Below, piece after piece: positions 56,652-64,000 of a DNA stretch of 64,000 nt. Origin of the DNA: JAFGWO01 sp965603295. Its GTDB lineage: Bacteria; BMS3Abin14. The stretch is from the NCBI GenBank assembly GCA_965603295.1, contig CBFDCL010000001.1, positions 1-64,000 on the forward strand. Direction: 5' to 3'. Both the position numbers and the translations under genes were made by a program. How positions within the stretch are numbered: position 1 is the first letter of the stretch; each line of letters begins with the position of its first letter. Under the pieces are notes generated by a model that worked only from the letters and a program-made list of their open reading frames with translations, did no database searches and was not told the origin of the DNA.

Positions 56652-57070
56652 CCGGTTGTCCTCCCGCTCTCGAGAACTCTGGAAATAAACGGTGCCGGAG
56701 CCATTCTCTTCCTGTCCAGGACGAAAAGCCAGGTAAAGGCCAGTGCCAGTCCAACCACACATCCGATGATAGCCCCGGTATCCGTTCCGGAACGGGACCA
56801 GCCGATGGCGGCCCCGGCAACGGCGGCTACCGCTGGCATAAGATAGGCCGAGGCTGAGGCTTTCAGAAGCTCCTCGGGGGGGAGGGAAATGATCACTTTG
56901 TCTCCGGCCTGAGCTCCTGCAGTGTTGAGAACCTCCATCTCCATGATTTTGCTGGAGGTGGGATGGCAAATATGCTGGGCGCTGCAAGCCCCACAGGCTT
57001 CGGATCGAGTCAGTGTCACCCTCGCCCGGTTCCCTTCTGTAGCTATGACGGAAGCGGTTTCCTCAAGCAT
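56648..57070 (-). CDS. rseC: SoxR-reducing/RseC family membrane protein
   Basis: 140-residue RseC/MucC family protein: N-terminal domain with the cysteine cluster ACGACSAQHIC (residues 25-35), then two membrane helices (YLMPAVAAVAGAAIGW; AIIGCVVGLALAFTWLFVL). In gammaproteobacteria RseC works with Rsx/Rnf-type complexes to reduce SoxR; Rnf association is common in anaerobes. Here it is linked to a small protein and rluD, not to rnf, but rnfAB occur 52 kb away. A 16-bp perfect hairpin lies 58 bp upstream. Confidence 0.88.
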   Translation of the reverse strand: MLEETASVIATEGNRARVTLTRSEACGACSAQHICHPTSSKIMEMEVLNTAGAQAGDKVIISLPPEELLKASASAYLMPAVAAVAGAAIGWSRSGTDTGAIIGCVVGLALAFTWLFVLDRKRMAPAPFISRVLESGRTTG

Positions 57071-57127
57071 CTTCCCACCCTAAGTGACCCGTACGGGAAA
57101 ATCAAGGGGGCTTGTCATTTTCACCGT

Positions 57128-57162
57128 GGCTTGAAGTGGCGGGAATCCCGCCACTTCAAGCC
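57128..57162. repeat. Perfect 16-bp inverted repeat with 3-nt loop
   Basis: ggcttgaagtggcggg (57128-57143), loop aat, cccgccacttcaagcc (57147-57162). It lies between purC and rseC, directly beside the CTCAAACTTCAAAC array. No T-run follows on either side, so not a typical terminator, although it would strongly affect a purC-rseC read-through transcript. Confidence 0.9.
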
Positions 57163-57163
57163 C

Positions 57164-57252
57164 TCAAACTTCAAACAGAGTTCTCCACGTTTAACGTTGA
57201 ACGTTGAACGTGATTCCAACTTCAAACTCTCAAACTCTCAAACTTGGAATTT
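57164..57252. repeat. CTCAAACTTCAAAC and CGTTTAACG array at the purC 3' end
   Basis: CCTCAAACTTCAAACAG (57162-57178), CCACGTTTAACGTTGAACGTTGAACGTG (57185-57212), CCAACTTCAAACTCTCAAACTCTCAAACTTGG (57215-57247). The last block encodes the final FQV and the stop of purC. Confidence 0.85.
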
Positions 57253-58155
57253 CTCCCCCGTGAGCAGTTCGAACGCCTCCACGTATTTCCCCCTCGTTTT
57301 ACCCACAATATCGTCCGGGAGAGTGGGGGCTGGCGGCGTTTTGTTCCAGTTCAGATCCTCCAGGTAGTCCCGGACAAACTGTTTGTCGAAGCTTTCGGGG
57401 CTTGTTCCCACCTTGTACGTGGAAGCCGGCCAGAACCGGGAGGAGTCGGGTGTCAGCACTTCGTCGATCAGGAGCAATCCCCCGTCGATGGCCCCGAATT
57501 CGAACTTGGTGTCGGAGATGATGATGCCTCGCTGCCTGGCGAAAGCAGCGGCTTTTTCATAGACGGCGATAGTGATCTCCTTAAGCTTTATGAGGGTTTG
57601 GGCCCCAACTGTTTCCGCGGCTTGGGCGAAGGAGATGTTCTCATCATGTCCCGTGTGGGCTTTTCTGGCAGGGGTGAAGATGGTTTCTTCCAGTTTCTGT
57701 GCCTGTTGCAGGCCGTCGGGGAGGGGGATGCCGCACACTTCCCCCGATTCCCGGTAATCGTTCCATCCGGTTCCCGCCAGGTACCCCCTTGCCACACATT
57801 CCACCGGGAAGGGATCCGTCTTCCGGACCAGCATGCTTCTACCCTCCAGCAGCGGGGCGTGTTTCTGAAGGGAAGGAGGGTAATCCTCCACCTTGGCGGA
57901 AACAAGATGGTTTTTCACGATGTCCTCGGTGAAACGGAACCAGAAAAGTGACATCTGTGTCAGGATCTTCCCTTTGTCAGGAATCCCGTTGGGCATAATC
58001 ACGTCGAAGGCGGAGATCCGGTCCGTGGCTACGATCAGGAGGTGCTCGCCCAGGTCGTAAACATCGCGAACCTTGCCCCGTCGAAAAAGGAGAACCCCCG
58101 GAAGATCGGTTTTCACTACCGTTTTTCTGTTCTCAGTACTGTTTTCCCGTTTCAT
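57238..58155 (-). CDS. purC: Phosphoribosylaminoimidazole-succinocarboxamide synthase
   Basis: SAICAR synthetase of purine biosynthesis. From ATG at 58155 (AGGAGAGG upstream) it has 305 residues, the long type. Motifs: RRGKVRDVYDLGEHLLIVATDRISAFDVIMPNGIPDKGKILTQMS, MLVRKTDPFPVECVARGYLAGTGWNDY, FTPARKAHTGHDENIS and ISDTKFEFG. Other purine genes are absent. The upstream frame to 58275 has no family support. The last residues FQV and TGA come from a GTTTGAGA array. Confidence 0.96.
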   Translation of the reverse strand: MKRENSTENRKTVVKTDLPGVLLFRRGKVRDVYDLGEHLLIVATDRISAFDVIMPNGIPDKGKILTQMSLFWFRFTEDIVKNHLVSAKVEDYPPSLQKHAPLLEGRSMLVRKTDPFPVECVARGYLAGTGWNDYRESGEVCGIPLPDGLQQAQKLEETIFTPARKAHTGHDENISFAQAAETVGAQTLIKLKEITIAVYEKAAAFARQRGIIISDTKFEFGAIDGGLLLIDEVLTPDSSRFWPASTYKVGTSPESFDKQFVRDYLEDLNWNKTPPAPTLPDDIVGKTRGKYVEAFELLTGEKFQV

Positions 58156-58289
58156 TGCCCTCTCCTGGTTTTGCGAACGGGTCACCCCGGCATCTGGCGG
58201 AGAAAATGAAAAAATACAGCAAGTGCAGAAGGTTTGCAACGAGGCGACAGTCGGAGGGGCTTGTAAGCAGTGCACGGTGTCTGGTATCT

Positions 58290-58548
58290 AGAAGAGAAGT
58301 TGGTTGGAGTTTGAGAGTTTGAGAGTTTGAAAGTTGCAGGTCAGTGCAGAGTGTAAAGTGCATCCCCCTTCGCCAAGGCTACGGGGGACAGGGGGTGCAG
58401 AGGGGAAAGTCCGACGCGGAGACACGATGACGCGGGGACGCGGAGGAAGACCGAGATTTGAAGTTTGATGTTTGAAGTTGGAAACACGTTCAACGTTCAA
58501 CGTGTTCTTCTTGAATCTTGAATCTTGAATCTTGAATCTTGAACCCGA
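58290..58548. repeat. Compound repeat region between purC and HD-GYP genes
   Basis: Most of a 409-bp gene-free gap. GTTTGAGAGTTTGAGAGTTTGAAAG (58307-58333), GTCAGTGCAGAGTGTAAAGTGC (58340-58361), a CCCCCTTCGCCAAGGCTACGGGGGACAGGGGG element (58364-58396), GACGCGGAGACACGATGACGCGGGGACGCGGAGG (58414-58447), ATTTGAAGTTTGATGTTTGAAGTTGG (58455-58480), ACGTTCAACGTTCAACGTG (58485-58503), and four perfect CTTGAAT heptamers plus one variant (58510-58544). Nothing else recognisable. Confidence 0.88.
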
Positions 58549-58564
58549 TCGAAAGGGGCTCGGA

Positions 58565-59947
58565 TTGAGCCAGGACGCGAAAAAGATCGAGAAATACAGG
58601 GGCATCATCAAGTTCCTTGAGCACGCTGTCAGAAACATCGCTATTTACCCCTCTGAACACCCATCGGTTAAGGGGGTGTCAAAGCGCGCTTTTGATCTCC
58701 TCGGCCAGATTTTGGAGGAAGCTCCCGAGGTCCGGGTCCGGGTTGTCAACGGGACCCTTTTTCTGGACGAATATTCCTTCTCCGAGCCGACACCCTATTC
58801 CCGGAACTTTATGAAGGTCCTTGATAGCTTCGGGATCGACGACCTGTTTTTCCGGAAAGGTGTTTCCGAGGATGAGTTCCTCATGCTTTCCGAGGTTCTG
58901 AATGCCAGGGAACGAAGCAGGGAAATGTTCCAGGAGATGTGCGAAAGGGAAGGGATACGGAATATCGGTCTGGGGAGGGAAGGACCCCGGCAGGATCATG
59001 GGGACGGGGCCGAAGGGGATGTCCAGACCCTCGAGGATGCGGTGGGGAGAGTTGAGCAGTTTTTCAATGAAGTGGGCGGAGGCGGGTTCCCCTCCCTGCA
59101 TGATGTGGAAAGTCTCGTTGAAGGCTTGATGAAAATTTCGGGAACCCGTGAGGCCTTTTCCCCTCATCTTTTTGGTGAAAAAGGGTACGACTCTTATACA
59201 TTTGGCCACTGTGTCAACGTGGGAATCCTTTCCCTTCTCCTCGCTCGCCAGAAAGGGCTTAGCGAACAGGATGTCAGGAAGGCCGCCCTCGCCGGGTTAA
59301 TGCACGACATCGGAAAGGCGAGGGTGCCCCCTGGGATCGTTCAAAAGCCGGGCTTTCTGACCCCCCGGGAAAATGAGGAGATGAAATCCCACGCTGACTA
59401 TTCGGGAGAAGTTGTGCGGCGGATGGGCGGTGCCGAGGATGTGGCAGGGGCTGTGGAGAACCATCACAGGTTTCACGACGGGGGCGGCTACCCGGCTCGG
59501 GAAGATGGGGAAAATGTCCCGGCCCTTGCCGGTCTGGTATCGGTTGCGGATTTTTTCGACGCTGCCACGGCGGCTCGTCCCTATCGGGTGGCCTTGAACC
59601 CCGTCGAGGTTATGGATTATCTGAGGAAAGAACGAGGCCGCAGGTTCGACCCTGTTCACGTGGATGCCCTTTTCGCCCTGCTTGGACCGTTTCCTCCGGG
59701 ATCCGTCATCCGGCTCTCGAGCAACGAGATTGGCGTTGTTGTCACGGGCGGGGAGCATTCGGGAGCCCTTTCCGTGAGGATGATCATCGACCGGGATGGT
59801 GATCCTTTCGGCAGTAGGCGCATCCTGGACCTGAATGGACCTGATGCGGCGGGGAGGGTTGTGGCTGGAGTTGTCGATCCGGCCCTTTACGGTCTGGAAA
59901 TATCGGTTGCCCTTTCCTTCGGTTCTTACGCGAACCTGTCGCGATAA
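58565..59947 (+). CDS. HD-GYP domain protein (cyclic-di-GMP phosphodiesterase)
   Basis: About 460 residues. The N-terminal part (1-190) is a soluble helical sensor with no match I can name. The HD-GYP domain begins YDSYTFGHCVNVGILSLLLARQKGL, with LMHDIGKARVPPGIVQKPGFLT and ENHHRFHDGGGYPAREDGE, intact for catalysis. A C-terminal region (SNEIGVVVTGGEHSGAL) follows. I place the start at TTG 58565, 6 bp after AAAGGGG; earlier TTG codons lie in a CTTGAAT tandem repeat. No other start codon (ATG/GTG) fits. Confidence 0.88.
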   Translation: MSQDAKKIEKYRGIIKFLEHAVRNIAIYPSEHPSVKGVSKRAFDLLGQILEEAPEVRVRVVNGTLFLDEYSFSEPTPYSRNFMKVLDSFGIDDLFFRKGVSEDEFLMLSEVLNARERSREMFQEMCEREGIRNIGLGREGPRQDHGDGAEGDVQTLEDAVGRVEQFFNEVGGGGFPSLHDVESLVEGLMKISGTREAFSPHLFGEKGYDSYTFGHCVNVGILSLLLARQKGLSEQDVRKAALAGLMHDIGKARVPPGIVQKPGFLTPRENEEMKSHADYSGEVVRRMGGAEDVAGAVENHHRFHDGGGYPAREDGENVPALAGLVSVADFFDAATAARPYRVALNPVEVMDYLRKERGRRFDPVHVDALFALLGPFPPGSVIRLSSNEIGVVVTGGEHSGALSVRMIIDRDGDPFGSRRILDLNGPDAAGRVVAGVVDPALYGLEISVALSFGSYANLSR

Positions 59948-60003
59948 TTTCCAGGACTTGACCTTGGGGTTCCGAACGGTTCCTGAATCCGGAAACCGGA
60001 AAT

Positions 60004-60585
60004 TTATTCGGGACCGGGCAGGAGGTTCCCCAGGGCTTCCACGATTTTGGTTTTAAGAAAGGGGTCGTTTGTTTCCTTAAGGATCTTCAGAAGGTGAGGT
60101 TCCGCCGAGGGGTCACCGTTGCGGCCCAGGCTTTTGGCTGCGACACACGCGGTTTCAGTATCCTCACCCTGAAGGAATGGAAGGATGAACTCTGTAATCC
60201 GGGGATCCCTGAAAAGGGAAAGGGTTTCCATAACTACCTGGATCACCGATGGGTTCGGGTCTTCCAGGGCTCCCAGGAGCGGTATGAAGGAGCGCTCGGG
60301 CAGATGAAGACCGATGGCCTTCACGGCCGCAACGCGGATGTCCGGTTCGGGGTCTAGCAGGAAAGTTAGCATCTTTTCCACCGATTCCGGGGTGTTCAGA
60401 AAGCCGAGGAAGTATATGGCCCGCAGCCGGTCGGGTTTGTCCCCCTCTGCGGCGGTCCGGGCGATGTAACCGAGGCGTTCCAACCCTTCAACGCGGTCAA
60501 GGGCGCGGGAAGCGGCCGTGCGAACAGCGTCTTCCGGGTCCTGAAGAGCTTTAACAAGAACCTCTTTTCTTTCGGACAGGGACAT
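60004..60585 (-). CDS. HEAT-repeat protein
   Basis: 193-residue soluble solenoid with about five HEAT repeats (LVKALQDPEDAVRTAASRALDRV; MLTFLLDPEPDIRVAAVKAIG; LLGALEDPNPSVIQVVMETLSLF; ILPFLQGEDTETACVAAKSLG; LLKILKETNDPFLKTKIVEALG). Likely a protein-binding adaptor; bacterial members include phycobilin-lyase-like and motility-related adaptors, but no clue to a partner exists here. Divergent from the peptide ABC transporter genes, with 66 bp between starts. Confidence 0.88.
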   Translation of the reverse strand: MSLSERKEVLVKALQDPEDAVRTAASRALDRVEGLERLGYIARTAAEGDKPDRLRAIYFLGFLNTPESVEKMLTFLLDPEPDIRVAAVKAIGLHLPERSFIPLLGALEDPNPSVIQVVMETLSLFRDPRITEFILPFLQGEDTETACVAAKSLGRNGDPSAEPHLLKILKETNDPFLKTKIVEALGNLLPGPE

Positions 60586-60651
60586 GGTTTTTCCTTTGTT
60601 CGGGGCCGGGTTGATATATTGTTAAAACATTATGATGATAAGGAGGAACCT

Positions 60652-62262
60652 GTGTCAAGGATTCACGCATTCCCTCTGATTGTTCTCCTGATTCTCACGG
60701 CCGTTTTTTTGCTTCCCGCCCTGCTTCCGGCGGCGGTTGAGGGAGCTCCCGAAGACGGTGACTGGCTGGTCCGCCATATCAGGGCGGAACCGGCCACCCT
60801 CAACCCCCTGACCGCTACAGACGTCTACGAGAGCACGATCAACGCCTATGTTTACGAAAGCCTCCTGGAAAGGGACAACAGGACCCTCGGCCTTGTGCCT
60901 TTACTGGCGCAGAGTTACGAAGTGTCACCTGATCGTTTGAGCTACCTGTTCACCCTCCGTGACGACGTCCGTTGGCAGGATGGGACTCCCCTTACGGCCG
61001 AGGATGTCAAATTCACTTTTGATCGCATTGTTGACCCGAAAGTGGATTGTCCTCACCTGAAAAGCTATTTCAAGGATCTTGTGGGTGTCAACGCTCTCGA
61101 TGAGAGGTCGGTGCGGTTTACCTTCGCGGGGCCCTATTTCAAATCCCTGGAGATGATCGGGGGCCAGTCTATTCTTCCTAAGCACATTTTTGAAAAAGGG
61201 GAATTTAACACCCATGCTGCGGGCCGGGAGCCCATGGGAAGCGGGCCTTACCGTTTTGTACGATGGGAAACCGGCAAGGAGATCGTTCTGGAGAGGAACC
61301 CCGAATACCGTGGGGAGAAACCGCACCTGGACAGGATCGTGTTCAGGATCATCACCGACGATAACGCTGCCCTGCAGGTGTTAAAGAGCGGGGAAATGGA
61401 CCTCATGGGTCTCACCCCTGTCCAGTGGGTTAAACAGACCGAGAACAGCAGGTTCAAGAGGAGGTTCAACAAGCACAAGTACTACCTTCCCGGCTACAGT
61501 TATATCGGGTGGAACTCAAAACGCACGTTTTTCGAAGACCCCATGGTGAGAAGGGCAATGACCATGCTCGTGGATCGCCCGGCAATCCTGGAAAGGCTGC
61601 GTTTCGGATTCGGAAGGATCGTGACGGGTAGTTTTTTCTATGAGAGCCCGGAGTACGATAAAAGCATCGAGGCGTGGCCCTTTGACCCTAAAAAGGCTGC
61701 CCGCCTGCTCGCGGAGGCCGGCTGGAAGGATTCGGACGGCGACGGTATCCTGGACCGGAACGGTGTGCCTTTCCGGTTCGAGTTCTCCATCGTTTCCGGA
61801 GTCCTGTTCCATGAACAGCTGTCGACGATCCTCAAGGAAGAGTTGTCCAAAGTCGGGATCGAGATGACCATCCGCCCCCTGGAATGGGCCCTGTTTACCA
61901 AGGTGCTGGATGAGCGCACCTACGATGCTGTGACCCTGGGATGGAGCCTGCCCGTGGAAGCGGATCCCTACCAGGTCTGGCATTCCAGCCAGACCGAAAA
62001 AGGTTCGAACCATGTGGGTTTTCGAGACAAAGAGGCGGACCGGATTATTGAGGAGGCCAGGATCACCTTTGACAAAGAAAAAAGGATCCAGCTTTATCGG
62101 GATTTCCATCGTATTCTCCACGAACAGCAGCCATATACGTTCCTGTTTGTCAGTGAAAGCCTGGTGGCGGTGGACAGGCGTTTTAACAACGTCAATGTCT
62201 ACCCCTTGGGGATTGATACGACCGAATGGTGGGTGCGGGGCAAGGATCAGCGGTACCGCTGA
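60652..62262 (+). CDS. Peptide ABC transporter substrate-binding protein (family 5)
   Basis: 536-residue periplasmic binding protein of the SBP_bac_5 family. GTG start at 60652, 5 bp after AAGGAGG; signal peptide FPLIVLLILTAVFLLPALLPAAVEGA. Typical segments: LNPLTATDVYESTINAYVYESLLERD, VRWQDGTPLTAEDVKFTFDRIVDPKVD, MGSGPYRFVRWETGKEIVLERNPEY and a late DVPYTFLFVSESLVAVDRRF-like segment. Ligand probably an oligopeptide or similar; unresolved. The first permease gene lies 201 bp downstream behind a repeat array. Confidence 0.93.
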   Translation: MSRIHAFPLIVLLILTAVFLLPALLPAAVEGAPEDGDWLVRHIRAEPATLNPLTATDVYESTINAYVYESLLERDNRTLGLVPLLAQSYEVSPDRLSYLFTLRDDVRWQDGTPLTAEDVKFTFDRIVDPKVDCPHLKSYFKDLVGVNALDERSVRFTFAGPYFKSLEMIGGQSILPKHIFEKGEFNTHAAGREPMGSGPYRFVRWETGKEIVLERNPEYRGEKPHLDRIVFRIITDDNAALQVLKSGEMDLMGLTPVQWVKQTENSRFKRRFNKHKYYLPGYSYIGWNSKRTFFEDPMVRRAMTMLVDRPAILERLRFGFGRIVTGSFFYESPEYDKSIEAWPFDPKKAARLLAEAGWKDSDGDGILDRNGVPFRFEFSIVSGVLFHEQLSTILKEELSKVGIEMTIRPLEWALFTKVLDERTYDAVTLGWSLPVEADPYQVWHSSQTEKGSNHVGFRDKEADRIIEEARITFDKEKRIQLYRDFHRILHEQQPYTFLFVSESLVAVDRRFNNVNVYPLGIDTTEWWVRGKDQRYR

Positions 62263-62274
62263 TCTCCGGAGTGC

Positions 62275-62456
62275 AGGATATAGAGTGCAGTGTGCAGAGG
62301 GTAAGAACAATTGAGAATTGAGGATTGAGAATCACGGTTTGAAGTTTGAGGTTTTGAGTTTGAAGTTGCCGATTTGCTTTGTCTCTGCACTTTACACCCT
62401 GCACTCTGCACTCAATTCTCTGGACTCTGAACCCTGAACTCTGAACTCTGAACCGG
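62275..62456. repeat. Compound heptamer array inside the peptide ABC operon
   Basis: GCAGGATATAGAGTGCAGTGTGCAGAGGG (62273-62301), ACAATTGAGAATTGAGGATTGAGAATC (62308-62334), GTTTGAAGTTTGAGGTTTTGAGTTTGAAG (62338-62366), CTGCACTTTACACCCTGCACTCTGCACTC (62385-62413), and CTGGACTCTGAACCCTGAACTCTGAACTCTGAACC (62420-62455). The last block is a clean CTGAACY heptamer run. Lies between two genes that should be co-transcribed. Confidence 0.9.
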
Positions 62457-62463
62457 CCTTTTT

Positions 62464-63474
62464 ATGAATCTTCGCGAATACCTGATAAGGCGTCTATGGC
62501 TGATCATCCCCACGTTCCTGGGGATCACCCTTATTACCTTCCTGGTGATCCAGCTGGCGCCCGGGAGCCCGGCCGCCATGAAGCTCCGCCTGGGTGAGCA
62601 GGGTCATATGGGAGACGAGGTAACAAGGGAGATCGTCCAGCAGACCAAAGCCCTTTACGGCCTCGACAAGCCCTTGTGGGTCCGTTACGGGATCTGGCTG
62701 CGGAGGGTGGTAACCTTCGATTTCGGGAATTCCTACAAGGATCACCGGCTGGTCCTGACGAAAATCATGGAGCGTCTTCCCGTAACCCTTGAACTTAACC
62801 TGATCTCGATCTTCCTCGTTTACCTCATCTCCATCCCCGTGGGGGTGTTCTCCGCGGTCAAACAGGGGAGTGTAGCCGACCGGGCCACGACGGTGGTCCT
62901 GTTCCTCCTTTATTCACTGCCCAACTTCTGGGTGGCAACCCTTCTGATCATGTTTCTGGGAGGGGGGGATTTCCTCGACTGGTTCCCGGTTTACGGCATC
63001 TCCTCCCCCGGGATGGAGGGCGCGTCCTTTTTCCCCCGCCTCGGGGATCACCTCTGGCACCTGGTCCTGCCGATTTTCTGCCTCACCTATGGAGGGCTGG
63101 CCGCCCTGTCCCGGTATCAGCGGGCGGGGATGCTCGAGGTTATCCGCCAGGATTACATTCGAACCGCGCGCGCCAAAGGGCTTCCGGAAAAGCTGGTGAT
63201 CTTCAAGCATGCCTTTCGAAACTCCATCATTCCCATTGTCACCCTGTTGGGATATCTGCTGCCCGGGATGTTCGGAGGCAGCGTGATTATCGAAAGTATC
63301 TTTTCCATCCCCGGGATGGGGCAGCTCGGTTTTGAATCGGTCCTTTCCAGGGATTACCCGGTAGTCCTCGCGATCGCAACCATCTCGGCGATCCTGACCC
63401 TGCTGGGGCTCCTTGTTTCGGACCTGCTCTATGTCTGGGTGGACCCCCGGATCACATACGAAGGGGAACCATGA
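62464..63474 (+). CDS. Peptide ABC transporter permease (DppB-like)
   Basis: 336-residue inner-membrane permease with about six helices. N-terminal LREYLIRRLWLIIPTFLGITLITFLVIQLAPGSP, the ABC-permease EAA loop (LEVIRQDYIRTARAKGLPEKLVIFKHAFRNSIIPIVTLLG) and GSVIIESIFSIPGMGQLGFESVLSRDYPVVLA are diagnostic. Partner of the binding protein upstream and the second permease downstream, whose ATG overlaps its stop codon (4 bp). Confidence 0.95.
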   Translation: MNLREYLIRRLWLIIPTFLGITLITFLVIQLAPGSPAAMKLRLGEQGHMGDEVTREIVQQTKALYGLDKPLWVRYGIWLRRVVTFDFGNSYKDHRLVLTKIMERLPVTLELNLISIFLVYLISIPVGVFSAVKQGSVADRATTVVLFLLYSLPNFWVATLLIMFLGGGDFLDWFPVYGISSPGMEGASFFPRLGDHLWHLVLPIFCLTYGGLAALSRYQRAGMLEVIRQDYIRTARAKGLPEKLVIFKHAFRNSIIPIVTLLGYLLPGMFGGSVIIESIFSIPGMGQLGFESVLSRDYPVVLAIATISAILTLLGLLVSDLLYVWVDPRITYEGEP

Positions 63475-64000
63475 TCCCACGGAACCGTAAACAGAGTTAC
63501 ACCAGGCTTATCTGGAAACAGTTCCGGCGGGATCCGGCTGCCCTTGCGGGCATGTTTTTTGTCCTTGTCCTGTTTGCTCTGGCCATCCTGGCCCCATTCC
63601 TTGCGGGCAGCCGGCCTATCGCTGCCGTCGTGGACAGTGATCTGGTTTTTCCCGCCCTGTCGAAGAAGGCACGACTGGTCTGGGATCAATCCGCCGAAAG
63701 TGATCGGGGATGGTCCCTCCGGCCCCTTGTCCCGCACGGGCCCACCGATATCGACCTGTCGGCAAACCTGATGCCGCCGGACCGAGATCATCTTCTTGGC
63801 ACGGACGATCGTGGACGGGACATCCTGGCCAGGATGATCCACGGGTCCCGGGTTTCCCTTTCGGTGGGGTTCGTGGCTGTGTCCATTTACACGGTCATCG
63901 GGATCTTTCTCGGGGCCCTGGCGGGATTCTATGGGGGGCGGGTGGACATGGTCATCAGCCGGATCATCGAAGAGATGATGTGTTTCCCTACATTTTTCCT
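63471..64000 (+). CDS. Peptide ABC transporter permease (DppC-like), 5' part only
   Basis: Begins ATG at 63471 (MIPRNRKQSYTRLIWKQFRRDPAALAGMFFVLVLFALAILAPFLAG) and runs off the window end after about 176 residues. DRDHLLGTDDRGRDILARMIHGSRVSLSVGFVAVSIYTVIGIFLGALAGFYGGRVDMVI is the standard DppC/OppC signature. The periplasmic segment between the first helix and this motif is longer than in E. coli DppC. ATPase genes are expected beyond the window. Confidence 0.95.
   Translation, partial: MIPRNRKQSYTRLIWKQFRRDPAALAGMFFVLVLFALAILAPFLAGSRPIAAVVDSDLVFPALSKKARLVWDQSAESDRGWSLRPLVPHGPTDIDLSANLMPPDRDHLLGTDDRGRDILARMIHGSRVSLSVGFVAVSIYTVIGIFLGALAGFYGGRVDMVISRIIEEMMCFPTFF

Noticed and set aside
60601..60640. 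Promoter for the peptide-binding protein (TTGATA and TATGAT)
   Set aside because: The spacing between the hexamers is only about 14 bp, so I did not list it.
1..64000. tRNA genes, insertion sequences, integrases or prophage genes
   Set aside because: No cloverleaf with GGTTCRA-type T arm, no transposase, integrase or phage protein was seen; the 4.5S RNA gene that sometimes lies near ffh was also not found.

Overview
The window looks like a chromosome segment from a Gram-negative, anaerobic, GC-rich bacterium, most likely Desulfobacterota-like (former Deltaproteobacteria). This is inferred from gene content and not from a marker phylogeny. Supporting features are lipoproteins, a predicted outer-membrane barrel, RseC, MltG, RnfA/RnfB, a hybrid-cluster protein, HdrD-like Fe-S proteins, system II cytochrome c maturation (CcsA/CcsB-like) next to hemA, and many HD-GYP and histidine-kinase genes. 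I saw no tRNA, rRNA, CRISPR, prophage or complete insertion sequence.

Layout. 1-3303 (minus): trmD (cut by the window edge), rimM, rpsP, ffh. 3546-17044 (plus): rnfA-rnfB, ccsB-hemA-hemC-hemD-hemB (glutamyl-tRNA to uroporphyrinogen III), ruvX-mltG-tldD, then an HD-GYP/FecR/TPR trio, mostly with overlapping start and stop codons. 17398-39795: an accessory region of single genes (GDSL lipase, DUF554, ABM, DUF2461, degenerate aldo-keto reductase, histidine kinase, hpt, two EamA exporters, hcp, SRAP, MaoC, patatin, PLD-like, PPOX-like, DUF4197, SRPBCC, flippase, HdrD-like, GGQ release-factor-like), nearly every pair separated by low-complexity repeat arrays. 40031-47036 (minus): tatD/radical-SAM fusion, metG, ricT, holB, tmk, mogA, MOSC. 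47272-54415: porin-like protein, dksA-like, kinase/response regulator pair, apbE, NusG_II protein, Gx-type transporter, tag. 54692-58155 (minus): purC, rseC, a small protein, rluD, pgeF. 58565-64000: HD-GYP protein, HEAT protein, peptide ABC transporter (cut by the window edge).

The most unusual content is between the genes. About 30 intergenic regions hold degenerate tandem arrays with a period of mostly 7 bp (sometimes 8), built from about 15 different unit families (GTTTGAR, RATTGAG, GTGATTS, CGTTAAA, AGATCCA, CTTGAAT, CTGAACY, CTGGCTC, TGGACGT and others). Different families are joined in a recurring order, the arrays begin at or supply the stop codon of at least eleven genes on both strands, they sit inside operons, and long perfect inverted repeats lie at or near several of their edges. 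They resemble in style the heptameric STRR repeats of filamentous cyanobacteria, but I do not recognise this multi-family, ordered form. Several hairpin-type dispersed repeats are mixed in with them.

A second clear signal is a TTGAC-N4-GTCAA operator centred 41.5 bp upstream of the predicted hcp transcription start, a class II CRP/FNR-type architecture.
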